NCBI RefSeq assembly: GCF_963576615.1
Contig: NC_088708.1
Span: 4,526,001 to 4,590,000 of the forward strand
From: Watersipora subatra
Taxonomy: Eukaryota > Bryozoa > Gymnolaemata > Cheilostomatida > Watersiporidae
DNA: 64,000 nt
Reading direction: 5' to 3'
Part shown: positions 1-25,599 of the stretch, in pieces
Layout: every line of letters begins with the position of its first letter
Position numbering within the stretch: position 1 is the first letter of the stretch
Program-made: the position numbers and the translations under genes
Notes under the pieces: generated by a model
The model's input: the letters and a program-made list of their open reading frames with translations, nothing else
The model's database searches: none
Told to the model about the DNA's origin: nothing

Positions 1-2950
1 CAAAATCTGACATCTCCAAAAATAAGCCAAAAATCTAAGCAACAGTAAGCTTAGATGAATCCTACAACAACAAAGTAGCAACCGATTTATAAGACTTCGC
101 TTTACCTTATGACTACACTTCAATTGTTCAATTTTGTAGAGTAGGTGAGACCTTACTAAAACTAATTAATCTCTAGCAGAGTGGGTTAAAAAAGAAACAA
201 TGATACTAATAATGATGCCTACAGCCAGTTCATCCACATAGTTTTTACATGAAGTTTTACAATCACATTTTGTATTAGTTTTAGCCATAGCTTTAGAAGT
301 TGGATGAACCTTTTGAACGAAGGACAATGCTATACCCATTGCGATCAATTATGCACAAATACTCATCTTTTTACAGTCGCTGGTCTATATGGCAAAGTCT
401 AGCTCTAACGAGAATAAGTGATGCAGCCATTAATCGAGAGTAAACAGAATCCCTTTGGGACTGAATTGCATGAGAGCATAATCTATGACATTAGAAGATG
501 ATTTAGTGCAACAAACAGTTATTCATGAGAATGAACTGCATTATAGGCCTGTCTGACCCCTTTCTTAGGATCATACCTGCAGCTACAATTTTGAGAGTAT
601 GTTCGCTATCAAAAAGAATGGTGAAAGGTATCAGACTATAAAATGCTATTGGATGTCACTGTCCATGTAAGATATGAAAGAACAGATAACAAGAGCATTC
701 AGGCCTCTTGTTTAACAATTAAAGTAATAACATGTATTAATAAACTAACAGACCTCAAGGTCTAAACAGAATAGAAAATGCAAAATAATTTTTTTTGACA
801 TACGTCGTCAAACAAAAATGATAACATCATTATGATAATTTACTATTGTAAAAAACTCCAAAGCAACATAATTATTGTATACCCAAGCATAGACAACATA
901 TTCCAGAAGCAGAAGTCATTAAAGAAGATGTATAAGGGAAAGCACAAGTCAGCTTGTCACATTAAAATGCTGTCAGTCCCTGGAGGAGGAACAGCATTCT
1001 ACCAACATTTCTCAACACAAACATTTAATAGTGCACTATTTCACATAACTAGAGGCCGAAATGAAATGAAAAGAAATCAAATATCTAAGACGCGCAAAAT
1101 TTGGAGATGTAATTTTACTGAAGTTCCAGCAATGAAAAATTAGAGTGACATGCTAGGAATGAAACATTTAACATTTTCTGGTTATATTCTTTCTTGGTAC
1201 AATATTTTTCAACTTACTGGTCATAATTGTACATGTATATGGCATGTTTTTGCAATTATGTTTCCTAATTATTTTATTTACATAAAAAGCACTCGCTCTA
1301 AAACAATGCAAGAAGAAACTTGCGAGTGTGGTTTGCAGTGTTATTGGAATGCAGTAAGTTGAACTATTAAATACATGTATATGGGAAGTTAGATGTTGTA
1401 GTACTTTCAGAGCATCAGACTTTAAAAGCTGTATTTAAGACATCTATGGATAAATCATAATTGAAACTGAGGTGTTTGTATTTATTACTGCAGAGATATG
1501 AACTCTAGATAGTACAAAAAAGGTTTTAAAGCAGACGCTATCAGGTGCATTCCTAGAGCTTTACTGAATGATCACTACTAAACTACAGATGAATTAAAAA
1601 TAAGAGACATTCTCCAACTCTACCGATGATATCAATGCAACTGAATATGTAGAGTGACTGCTTCCAAATTCGACGATGTAAGAAACCTGATGTGAGATGA
1701 TGACTAGATGATCAAAATCATGAAAACTATTTGATTAGGTTGGTACTTTAATAAGAATGAGCAGCCTCCAATGGTGCACTGTTGAACATCAAGGTGATTT
1801 GGTGGTGTTCAAGGTGACCAGTTGACCATTTCACAAGAATGGCACGCTGTATAAGTCGAGTTCTTAATTCTGCCCATAAAACTGCTAAAACTACCTTCGG
1901 AGAGCCAAGAAATTTTATTTCAGCCAAAAATGTAAGAGGTGATTCAGAAGACAGCGGAGAAATGTGAAACATCTACAAATGCGCAACAAACTCAGCTAAA
2001 CCTGTCATGCATGATTCTATTTCAGAGAAGTCATTCACAAAAACTGAAGCTAACATACATGTATGTTACATAAAGGAGTGGCCATATCTGCTCATAGTGG
2101 GTTGCACAAGTTACCACATTGAAGTAGAACCTCTACTTGAAGAGACATTACTTACAGTTATTATCTGCAAAAAATATTTTGTTAAACAATGCAAGGCCAC
2201 TTGTGATTCACTTAAACCATAACTGTCACATACAACTTTTATCGTATTTTCTCGGTAAAACAGACACGCTGATTCCGATTTTGTACTCAAAATAAAGATT
2301 GGTCTGCTAATTTTCAGAATAATGAAGGCTTTTTTACAGTATTTTAATATCGGTTTCGAAAACACCCGATCGGCACAACAAGCCCCGCCCATAAATATGG
2401 GACGTACGCTAGCCTTTTAGGAATGGAAATTGGGGATGTTTAGTCCGATTTAGAATGATAGAGATGGGTGTATTGAAACCCATTATTATATAAATTCAGC
2501 CTTCAAAATAATCTCAGTCTTTTCTGAAAGGTAGATATGCTATTTAACATTGTACATTTAAAAATGAGCTCAAAAAAGCACGATAATAACGCTAGCTTGT
2601 AATGAAATCGCGTTTTTTTGAGCTCATTTTTCTCGGCGTTCAGCCTATTAAACATCCTGTAACAAGCTACAAGCAATTTTCAAGTAGATGACCAACAGAA
2701 TGGCCGGTGTTGTCAGAGTATTAAAGATCCGCTTATAAGCAATGAGAGGTAATGTAGCTGCCTGCCACTTGCCATTAGCCCGGCATATTGCCAATGACTA
2801 ATTTGAGTACTTTACTAATAAGAGTTAACTACTTGCTCTAACGATTGAGCGCGCATAAAATTACGCTACAGCTCTCCAAGACGTTGCGCAGTAATGGAGA
2901 GTGGTAGCGTATTTGCAGCCATATAACGACATATATCGCCTAATGAATCC
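1..2950. other. No recognised gene
   Basis: I recognise no conserved protein or RNA gene here. Only short open frames occur. The most protein-like is a 60-residue minus-strand frame at 348-166, with a Cys/Lys-rich middle and a hydrophobic stretch near its C-terminus (AVGIIISIIVSFL). It could be the last exon of an unrecognised membrane protein or chance. The rest is AT-rich non-coding sequence. Confidence 0.4.
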
Positions 2951-2955
2951 CTCAA

Positions 2956-3115
2956 GCTTGTGTGGCTTAATTGATAAGAGATAGAACTGGTGAATGGGAG
3001 GGTCTGGGATCAAATCTTCTGCTAAATGGATTTTTCATTCTCAGATTTTAATAGCTATAGCCATTAAAATAACATACTAACATACAGACACACATACAGA
3101 CACGCAAATTTGCGA
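2956..3115 (+). repeat. tRNA-derived SINE
   Basis: The head carries a pol III A box-like stretch (TGGCTTAATTGATAAGAG, from about 2963) and, about 35 bases on, a B box-like stretch (GGTCTGGGATCAAATC at 3001). A non-tRNA body follows, ending in a run of ACATACAGACAC-type repeats, the kind of simple tail common in SINEs that use RTE-type LINEs. No second full copy was seen in the window, so family and target-site duplications are unconfirmed. It ends right against the TIR element that starts near 3120. Confidence 0.5.
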
Positions 3116-3119
3116 AATA

Positions 3120-4848
3120 TACCTTACAGGATGAAATTATTCGCCAAGTTAAATTTCGCGAAAACTGTCTTTTCATGCATATTCGCGGACTAAATTATTC
3201 GCGGATGAACACATTTGCAAATAAATTAATCCGTGAAAGCAGCTAGCAATAGAGTAAAACCTACGCAGGCGTATACGACATGTTTAGGTTTCTATTTACC
3301 CTAGGACACTTATATTTTGCTAGTATTTAGTTTCGTGAGTAGCATACAGAGTAAAAATTCACTGCAACTTAATTTCGCACCTCTAATTTCGCACCACTAA
3401 TGCTAGGCGACTAGTTATGAACACCTGGGAGTGTTAAGGGGGCAGTGTAAGCCCACAACAGGTTTTTCTTATGTAGGGCCTCAGCCGGACCTCTCGTGTG
3501 AAGTTTTAAATTTTTTTATCGGAAAGTATCAACATTTTTCTATTTTTTGAGATTTGTTTTGTTTTAGGTGATGTGACTGACGAGACGTTTTTAACTTAAA
3601 ATAGGCAAAACTTGACCGCAATTAAAACGCTCAGAAAAAGACATCTTTTTCTTTTGAGCGTTTTAACAAAGATCAATTTTGCCGACTTTATTTTAAGTTC
3701 ATACGGAGTTTTTTACGCTTTCGATGGGACATGGCCAAGCGGATGTTTGGTAAAACTTGATATTTTGCAAACCTTTATAAAGGTCGTTAACAAGAATATT
3801 TTGCCACTGATGATAATAATAATGACGCCTAAGAACTACTAAAAGTTGATGTTTGTCTCTATGGCTTCGAATAAAGTGATATTCTACAGCGATAAAAACC
3901 GTCTCCATAGCCGTTGGGCAAATAACTTTTTGAATAAATGATGTTGAGGTCGGGTTATCTGAAGCAATTTATCATTGCGTGGGAACGGACCAAACAAATC
4001 CGTTCGAGTTAACCTTGTGTTTGAGATGAAATGTTACATTTTATCCGAGGGCGAGTTATCCGAGTTTGACTGTACTTAGCCGCGAAAAATTCCTAAAAAG
4101 TTAGGACGGCTCAGCCGGCCAGCCGCCCCAGAGAATACGAGCCTGGTTCACCGATAAGAAAAAATTTCAATTTAGGATTAGTTTGTAATTGTGATCCGCA
4201 GGTATAATGGTGTGGGCGAGGTCGATAATGCAATTTGATCGCTTGCTGCCATTTGTTTTTTGGACTATCAATGAACAAAGCTATTTAATTTCGTGTTTTC
4301 GTTTGTTATGAAAGTTTAGTTTCGCATATGAAATTTTCGCGAGAGGATGACTCCGCGAAAACGCAAAAGTTAGATGAGGCAAATACATAAGTGTCCTAGG
4401 GTAGCTGATAAATTTATGTTGATCATGCTAAGCTATAAATTTTTTGCTGCATCCAAAAGTTTTCACGAATGTTTATCGATTTGGAGGCCTTTGGTGAACT
4501 AACAATTTTTGGTAAGTTAGTTTTTTCAACGTAAAGAACTGCAGGAGAGATTTTTTCGATGATGATGCCGTGGCGAATAACTTGTGACAACCTTGAATAG
4601 TTTTGTTAAGAAGTGTGATGTATTAGCAATGGGCTTAACTCAAAGCCCCGGCGATGATTTTAAAAGTTTGGAACTCAGCTACGTTTACGAACTCTGCCTA
4701 ACGGCTAGTTTTTAGTTTGAGGTAGTAGTTATTCTTCCTTGTGTTAAAAATAAAAATAGATATTCACGAATTTTAATACTTCGCGGAATTAACTGTACGC
4801 GAACTCGCGAATTATTAAATACATCGAATAATTTCATCCTGTAGGGTA
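3120..4848. mobile_element. Outer TIR DNA element (non-autonomous)
   Basis: The two ends are inverted copies: TACCTTACAGGATGAAATTA on the left matches the reverse complement of the right end (TACCCTACAGGATGAAATTA). TA dinucleotides flank both ends, which suits a Tc1/mariner-like target. TTCGCG motifs lie inside both ends and could be transposase binding sites. No transposase frame is visible. About half the length is a second TIR element nested inside it (3297-4403), which makes this the older insertion. The superfamily is inferred. Confidence 0.6.
3297..4403. mobile_element. Inner TIR DNA element nested in the outer one
   Basis: The terminal inverted repeats are TACCCTAGGACACTTAT at both ends (left 3297, right end 4403), with weaker similarity continuing inward. 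Like its host element it has TTCGCG-type motifs near the ends and no transposase frame. A strong hairpin lies inside at 3622-3666, its outer 12 bases (TTAAAACGCTCA) pairing perfectly. The nesting shows that two TIR families were active here at different times. Confidence 0.6.
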
Positions 4849-6746
4849 TATATAAATGTACTGAAGAGAGACTTGGTGAGTCCAAATGAGAGAGCGCTAG
4901 ATCGCCCAGTGTAGAGTCTTGTATACTTGACAAGCATTCATATGGAGTGCAGAAAACCAATTTTGGAACAACTAATTATGCATTACTAAACTCAAGAGGC
5001 AGCAACGAATGTAACATCAGCATAGGCAATTACAACATTGACAACATTACAGCATTTGAAAAAAGGACAGCCTATATCTTCCAAAATGCACTTGATTGTG
5101 TAAGCAAGTAAAAAGAAAACTGATACAATTTTTATCAAACAAATTCTACCTAGTGGAATGGAAGAAAATATTGCAGAAATCATGAGATAGTCAAATCAGA
5201 CAACACAATCAAGGTCAGTCTGCGCAAATGTGTCCCAGCTTTGTCACATGGCCAAATAAAGAAGCCAAATGGTAATCTACAAATGAGAAAGATACAAGGG
5301 TGTCGACCAAAGGACAAAGAAATCTTGTGAGGACAAAATAATCCACAACCCCACACAAATTGGGCAAAGTCAAGCCAGATTGAACACTATGTCTGAGAAT
5401 AGGCCAAGTCTTTCTATACTTCTGCTCCAGTTACACACTCTAGTAAATACGTTAGCTCTGGATGTATCTACTCGCAATCAACAAAAAGTCTACTAACAAA
5501 AGGTGCTGTATGAGACTTGAACTTATTACTATAAATTATTACAAACTGAACACACTTGTCTGTGGGAATATTGAACCCTGTTGACAAAAGTTATTTGTTT
5601 GAGGCTACAAATAGAAATGACTTTAAAAAGAGGCGACGAGCGGGACAGATGCCGAGCATGGCCGGTACGATAGCATGGTCATGCATGATGACTGAGCTGA
5701 GACTTTATTCATCTACATTCACAGCTAAACCTACACGGGTAAGTTGACCATACAGCTTATAGATCCGAGGCTACATAAAAATGAAATAGCTCATTGAAGC
5801 AGAGCACAAATAAATATGGCCCTCTCTCACAGCATATTACACACTGACGCGAACGCTGGTAAGCCTTCACCAATCATTAAATACAAACTTTGGTTCTATT
5901 ATCGTTGCATCACTCTACCTCACCTGATTTAGATTCAAATTAATTATTTTTGATGTGTTATTAAGACCCGCTCATTTGCGCTCAACACGCAAAAGTATTT
6001 TTATAATCATGTTATGTATGGTTGTGGAGAAATTATGTTATGCATAACTAATCCGAATTCACACACAACATCAGTGTTGAATTTGCTCGTCATATTATTC
6101 TATTTTGACTATGTTTAGTTTGTGCACCTTCGCTTAGCTTGTGAACTAATTTAGTTATTACTGGTTCAGGTACAGTGAAGGTGTTAAGTTATTGTAAGCA
6201 ATACTAATATCTACCAATCAAAGTTACTTCTTTATTCTATAAGTTCAACCATGAAATACACAACTAACAAAATTCTAAAACAATAATATTAATGACAAAC
6301 TATTAGAAGAGCTAATAAAATTACATCTTTACTCGAACAGTCGTCTATGCTTGTTAATCAGTCTTGTACAGCTGTGAGTTTCGACAGTCAAATGAGAATC
6401 GTGAGAGGCCATACGTAGGGAGTGTCAGCAGTTGAGATAGTGGTGTAGAACAGGCCCAGCTGTAGAAGAAGAAAGAGGCTCCATCGGTAGAGAAGAGAGA
6501 GGCTCCTCAGCAGGCAGAGGGGAGAGCGTCCAAGGAGGTTCTCAGGAAAAGAGAAAGATGGAGTTAGAGATGGGGATTGAGATGCTGAGTTATTGGAGCT
6601 GTTCTCTTTTATTGATGTCTGGCATGTGGGATGGTTAGCCTGTGGGTGTAGGTTGATTGTTAAGGTTCAATGCTTTCCGTCAGGCATATGAAGATATCTT
6701 GTTTGCGTAAGTTTTTAGCCAGTGTACATGATGTGGGCGTGTAGGG
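4849..6746. other. Intergenic, nothing recognised
   Basis: No conserved gene was recognised. A 63-residue open frame at 5556-5747 contains a good splice-donor match (GGTAAGT near its end), but its peptide resembles nothing I know. A purine-rich stretch with repeated GAAGAGAGAGGCTCC-like motifs lies at about 6450-6560. Confidence 0.4.
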
Positions 6747-7144
6747 TATGGTGCCTTGGTGTCTCGCGTTGCGTGTTCACAACTCGAGTTGTGAACACGC
6801 AACGCGAGTTTGTAAAAGTAAAGTGCAATATATTGGTATTACGGTAGCGTAACTGTAGATCTGGTTATATTAACAATGATACATCAATAGGCACCCGTTA
6901 GCTAATAGAAATTAAACTATGTATGTGTGTACTGTAAAACCAGAGCTAATGGCGAATTATAGTGTCCCGAGTTTGCAACTCGAGTTATATTTACCATCTT
7001 GAGTTTGTAAATGTAACTCGAGTTGTACAACTCGAGTTACACAACTCGAGTTCATCAAAAATCCAGGCCGAGCTCTTTCAACAGCAACTCGAGTTCAACA
7101 ACTCGGCTTGAGAACATGGAACGCGAAGCACTGTAAGGCGCCAT
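6747..7144. mobile_element. TIR element rich in CTCGAG palindromes
   Basis: The left end TATGGTGCCTTGG and the reverse complement of the right end (TATGGCGCCTTACAGTG) are inverted copies. Both lead into a GTTGCGTGTTC-like stretch and then AACTCGAGTT units. AACTCGAGTT or close variants recur several times inside, in alternating order, so the DNA can fold in many ways. A second right end of the same family lies at 8613-8719. No coding frame; probably a MITE. The superfamily is unknown to me. Confidence 0.55.
6763..6808. repeat. Perfect 46-bp palindrome
   Basis: The sequence reads the same on both strands for 46 bases with no central spacer, centred on AACTCGAGTT. Each 23-base half starts CTCGCGTTGCGTGTTCAC. 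It forms the left part of the CTCGAG-rich element. Confidence 0.9.
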
Positions 7145-7467
7145 ACTAAACAACTCATCATTTCATTTTCTCTAGCTATATTTTTATATGGAATTTTTTG
7201 GGTGCTTCATTAAACGTTGTTGACAGAATTTCTATGTTTGTTCATTTTCGGTGTTCATTCAGTTTCTTGTCAGGTTCTAAAAAATGAATTATTTTTTTCA
7301 TTTGAAAAAGAAGTGGCCTGGCCCCCACATAGATTGTTTTTAGTTTGCTTTTCACATTCTACAACTGTTTTTGTCTTTTTATATTTATATAAATAAATAA
7401 GCGCAAATATCGCCAATACATATAATTTAAATATATATTCAAATTATTATTATTAATCAATTATTAA

Positions 7468-8517
7468 CCCCTTTAAGGTTTGAACGACACATAATTCGCC
7501 GTGCGTATAGTTAATGCGTTGTCAGGGCGACACATGTGTCAATTCCTGTAGAACGTTTACCGCGTTTGTTTCTATTGATTCATAAGGCATATATAAGCCG
7601 TTTATGATGAAGATCGTTGTTGTTGTAGTGATCTACAGAAAACTTTGAATTATACTCGCTGTAATTTATTGCGAATCATCTTGAAAAGTTCGTTTTATTA
7701 TTATAATTGTAAACAATAACGAGAGATCATTTGCCTAGTTGATGCTTTTTATTGAGGTAGGACTTCCTTCACTTACCTCGATGTTTTTACAACTAGTTGC
7801 ATTGGAACTACGTTTGTCTTTACGTTGAAATTATTTTTACTATTACCAAAATTATTATGGAAACAAATAGAAGACGTTTTATGACATTTTGATATTTCTT
7901 TATATGTGAACACGTAGTTCGATGATATACATGTTTGTATTTGTTTTGTATTATAACAGTTTATAACAATGTTGTATTGTGTGTATTATAACAGTTTTTT
8001 AACAATGTTGTTTGAAATTTGAATAAACTGGATAAAACAATTATAATTCCGCAGTATTCATTTGTTGTGAGTTACAAATTAGTGATTATTTGACACAATG
8101 ATAGCATTCCGATAACCTACCAAAGTGTATTCAGCTACTTCAACACAGCTGGATGGTTTTTTTGTATGTTTATAGCTAGTACAACTAACAAATATCATTG
8201 AAATACTTGCAGCCAAAGTCATTAATTATAGTACAAGTATATACAAGACAAAAACGATTATAATTTTGCAACAATCGTTTTTTTTAAATGAAGTATTTTG
8301 CTTCTATTGCAGCACTCAGATACTCTACCAAGGCATACTTAGCATCTCCAACACAGCATGATGTTTATCTTCTATGTTTATAGACAGTAAAACTTAAAAA
8401 AAATATTGAAATACCTGCAGCCAAAGTAGTGCAAATAGGTATTGAAAATTGCATATTTTCGCAAATAAATTAGCATTTTGGGTATTGTTTTAGAAAAAAA
8501 ATCAAAGCCCGAAAGGG
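7468..8517. mobile_element. piggyBac-like non-autonomous element
   Basis: TTAA lies directly at both edges (7464-7467 and 8518-8521), the target piggyBac elements duplicate. The ends are inverted copies starting CCC: CCCCTTTAAGGTTTGAACG on the left, and CCCTTTCGGGCTTTGATTTT as the reverse complement of the right. The interior is AT-rich, has no transposase frame and holds a diverged direct duplication of about 105 bp. It lies between two copies of the CTCGAG-rich right end. The TTAA/CCC structure is seen; the family is inferred. Confidence 0.55.
8115..8428. repeat. Diverged direct duplication inside the piggyBac-like element
   Basis: About 105 bp at 8115-8220 recur at 8323-8428. Shared landmarks are CTACCAA near the start, CAACACAGC, TATGTTTATAG and GCAGCCAAAGT at the end. 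The copies have diverged, so the duplication is not recent. Confidence 0.65.
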
Positions 8518-8612
8518 TTAAATTTTACATAACTTGCGCAAATGCAGTTCTGTGAGTGAGACATCCCGATTACTCACTTTGCTTTTTTACAAACCCGGGT
8601 TAGTTTTGCGTA

Positions 8613-8719
8613 ACACAACTCGAGTTCATCAAAAACCCAGGCCGAGTTCTTTGAACAGCAACTCGAGTTGTACAACTCGAGTTGCAAACACGCAACGTGA
8701 GGCACTGTAAGGCGCCATA
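8613..8719. repeat. Second right end of the CTCGAG-rich family
   Basis: This repeats 7039-7144 in the same orientation, from ACACAACTCGAGTTCATC to GCACTGTAAGGCGCCATA, with scattered changes. It keeps AACTCGAGTT units that the first copy has partly lost. The two copies flank the piggyBac-like element about 1.57 kb apart. It could be a truncated second insertion or the true right end of a larger composite. Confidence 0.7.
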
Positions 8720-8954
8720 TGTAAGGTGGTGACTTACACCTGGTTTCTAGGTCAAGTTTAACAGGGGTGGCAGATCTGTGTGTGACTCATTTGACTCATC
8801 TCTAATGTTTCTCTGGTGGCTTTTTTATGATGGTGATTAGTAGGTTTAATTGCTTCCACTTCCCTTTGGCAGTTTTCACAGGCGGTGTTGACGCAGTTTC
8901 CATGACTGATTTCTTCCAATTCTGAAGTTTCCAATTTTCTTTTGGCGTTTTCAA

Positions 8955-11200
8955 TTATTGGCTCTTTTGATGTCTTTTAGGCATCTTGCTGTTAAATGGT
9001 AAAACTACTGAGTGTAAGGGTGAAACTGTTTTAGAAGTCAATGTCACAGGAAATGAAGAGCTTCCTCTGCAAAGTGCTTGATTGCATCAGCACTAGTAGG
9101 TGGAGCACAAGTGATATTGGGAATGGATGCCATTGCTAAACTCGGTGGAGTTAATGTTGATGTTCACAATGGCGTTAAGTTTGGTGGTGAGGTGCCAGTG
9201 ATAAGTGTTGGCGTAAGACACCAGAGTAGTTTAGAGACTGATGATAAAGATTTCATAGCATGGTTTGATGGTAGTGCATGGTTTGTCAAATGGAAATGGA
9301 AAGATGATGAACCGATTTTACAAAATCATTGCTCTGAATACAAGATAAATGATGATGACAGAAAAGAGTTTGATGAAGAAGTGCAACACTGGATAGATGA
9401 TGAATGGCTGGAGTTATATGATAGCACAGTCCATGGTCATGTAGAGGGGATAATTCCATTGATGGCTGAAAAACAACCGAACAAGCCCAATAAGATTGGC
9501 CCTGTTATGGATTACCGTGAACTAAACAATTATATTCACAGTAATCCAGGTGTTGAGACTGCAATTTGCCAAGAAAAACTGCGAGATTGGAGGTTAGGGG
9601 GAAGCAAAGCATGTCTGTTAGATTTGAAGAAGGCTTATCTACAAATTCATATAGAGCCCAGTCTGAAAAGATTCCAGGCAGTGAAGTACAGAGGTAAAAC
9701 GTATGTAATGACACGCATGGGATTCGGTTTGAATGTTGCTCCCAAGATAATGTCCAAGATTATAGATAAAGTGCTCTCATTAGATGAACAGATTTGCAAT
9801 GGAACTGATCACTACATTGATGACATTTGGGTAAACGAGGAGGTGGTTTAAACTGATGTTGTTAGAGCTCACTTACTAAGGTTTGGACTTGTGGCAAAAG
9901 ACCCATTGACACTATCAGATACTCGTGTATTGGGTCTTAGAGTAAACAATGCAGAAGATGATCAGTACAACTGGAAGCGAGATGGTGATTTGCCTGTAGT
10001 TTCAGAAAAGGTTACAAAAAGAGACCTTTTTTCCATTTGTGGCAAACTAGTTGGACATTACCCAGTTGCTGGATGGTTAAGAGTTGCTTGTAGCTATGTA
10101 AAAAGATTGACTAATGACATAGACTGGTCTGAAACAGTTCCTAGTTCTGTGAAATCTTTGTTGGATGAAATATTTCAAAAAAGTACAAGAGCAAGACCCA
10201 GTGAGAGGCAAGTGGGATGTCAAGAAGACCTCTCAGTGTACTGTGTAGTCTGACGCCAGCAACTTGGGTCTCAGAGTGTCTCTGGAGGTAGATAGTTACA
10301 CTGTTGAGGATGCAGTATGGCTACGTAAAGAGGATGATGGTGCTCATATAAATGTTGCTGAGCTAGAAGCTGCATTGAAAGGAATCAACCTAGCGCTAAA
10401 ATAGAAAATGACAAATGTGCAAGTGATCACAGATTCATCTACTGTTTATGGGTAGATAAGTTCAGCGATAGAAGATACCAAAAGGCCTATGGTTACTGGC
10501 CTCAGTGAGTTGATCATTCGACGTAGACTTGGAATTATTGGTCAGCTGATTGATGAATACGGGTTAACACTAATGATCAAACTTGTTCCATCAGGTGAGA
10601 ACAAGTCGGATGTCCTAACCGGAGTACCAAAGAAATGGCTACAAGTTGTTGCATGCTCAGGGGTTGTACTTTCTAACACAGATGAGATAGAAGACGTAAA
10701 GAAAGTTCATCACGACCACCACTTTGGTGTCAGCAAAACCCTGTACTTGGCCCAGAAAAAGCTTGGACGAACAATCAAAAAAGACATAGTTGAGCAAGTA
10801 GTGAAAACTTGTTTTATGTGTAACAGTGTAGATCCTCATCCAATCAAATGGGATCACGGTCAGCTAAACGTAGCAAATGTATGGGAGTGCCTTGCATCAG
10901 ATATTACTCATGTGAACGGTCGACCTTATCTGACTATTATTGATTGTGGGCCTAGCGGGTTTTCTCTTTGGTTCAAAATGGCTAATGAAACATCGGATGT
11001 AGTAATCGAACAGTTAGACAATGTGTTTCGAGAACGTGGGCCTCCTAAGGAGTTTCTGAGTGACAATGGCCCATGTTTTACAAGTGCTAGAATGAAAGAG
11101 TTTCTGCAGAAATGGAGTGTAGAGCAGATCCCCAGCTGTGCCTATAAACCTACTGGAAATGGAATAATTGAAAGACATCACCTTAGGCTGATGTCTTTCA
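8955..11200 (+). mobile_element. Broken Ty3/gypsy-like retroelement fossil (pol only)
   Basis: This is a decayed LTR-type retroelement. The recognisable parts in order are the end of an aspartic protease (VILGMDAIAKLGG), reverse transcriptase (LDLKKAYLQI, then YIDDI), an RNase H region, and integrase with an HH-CC zinc-binding start and a DDE-type core. No gag, envelope or convincing LTRs were seen, and the 3' part is missing. The protein is still easy to recognise, so the insertion is of moderate age. It is broken, with roughly three or more breaks. Ty3/gypsy-like is my best placement; BEL/Pao looks less likely. Confidence 0.85.
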
Positions 11201-11265
11201 CTACAAGACATGTAGTGTACATGTCACTACAAGACATGTAGTGCTTGTAGGCACTACATGCTTAT
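11170..11265. repeat. Hairpins beyond the retroelement fossil
   Basis: A perfect 11-bp hairpin (GAAAGACATCA with its complement, 11170-11180 and 11189-11199) is followed by repeated inverted CACTACAAGACATGTAGTG motifs. The block marks where recognisable integrase homology stops. Confidence 0.75.
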
Positions 11266-11269
11266 CTTG

Positions 11270-12273
11270 TGGTCTGGCTGCATTCCCTGTTGGTATCTTG
11301 TTTTCGCAGTATTCCCATACAACAATACTGTTTACATGTCGATAATACATTATCGACTTACCATCGGTATTGTTAAGCCGATCAAAGGGCTTTTATAAGT
11401 AAAAAAAACATCTTATATGGTAATTCAGACATATGTCATATTTGTAAAGCAAAATCAATGCAAAAATAAAAGAAAAAACCATGCGCACACGCTACAAATT
11501 TGCGTTACAAGTCGAATACCTAAATAGCTGCAATTACGTACTATTACAAATAAAATTTTATTCCAACTGGGTAACTTTTGAACTGGATACGCTGTTCATC
11601 TAAAAAAATGCTACATTTCATTGGTTGAATGGTAAATATTTCGCCTACAATTGGATATAACATGTTAGTTCGGCCGGCACGCTTTTAAGGTTATTATCTT
11701 GTAAAGATCATACCTATACTGCCATTATTCGTTCTCGCAGTCTACGCTCATCTAATACGATCATCGATTTCAGAAAATCCAGCGTGTGGAAACCACATTG
11801 TATAGTGAATCTGCGAAAACCCCTCATCATTTCTGCAATATTTGGTCGATAACATTTTTTAAAAACTTTTATCATCTTAATTGTGGACGAAACTGTGTTT
11901 TTTATATTGGTGATATGCATTATTTTTTCTTGTCACGGTTTGTTACGTTTTTTTGGTTCCATATACACTTATAAACACTAGAATTACTTATCATTTTCTG
12001 TTTTGAAAATAGAGTGATGATGCAGTTTGCTCCAAAAAAGGCAAGGTATTTGGTTATATTAGTGTAATGTAATAAAGTTTCAGATTGCCGTTATCCGAGC
12101 TGCGTTTTTGTAAGACTATTTCGCTTAATGAGCTGCATGCCTAAGTAATGTCGTCTTATTTTAACATATCTAATGATATCTTCAAGTAACTTTTTTCCAT
12201 GTTGCTAAACTGGGTAATTGTTTTGTATTGAATATCATTTTTTAGAAAGTGAATCGAATCGTCAAAAAGTACT
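11270..12273 (+). other. Upstream region of PHTF
   Basis: This kilobase separates the retroelement fossil from the PHTF start codon and should hold the PHTF promoter and 5' UTR. I see no clear TATA box, initiator or CpG-rich block, and no recognised coding sequence. It is AT-rich. Confidence 0.35.

Positions 12274-25599
<13,326 letters not shown>

Noticed and set aside
832-1143. A 103-residue open frame
   Set aside because: No recognisable homology, no codon pattern distinct from its surroundings and no splice context.
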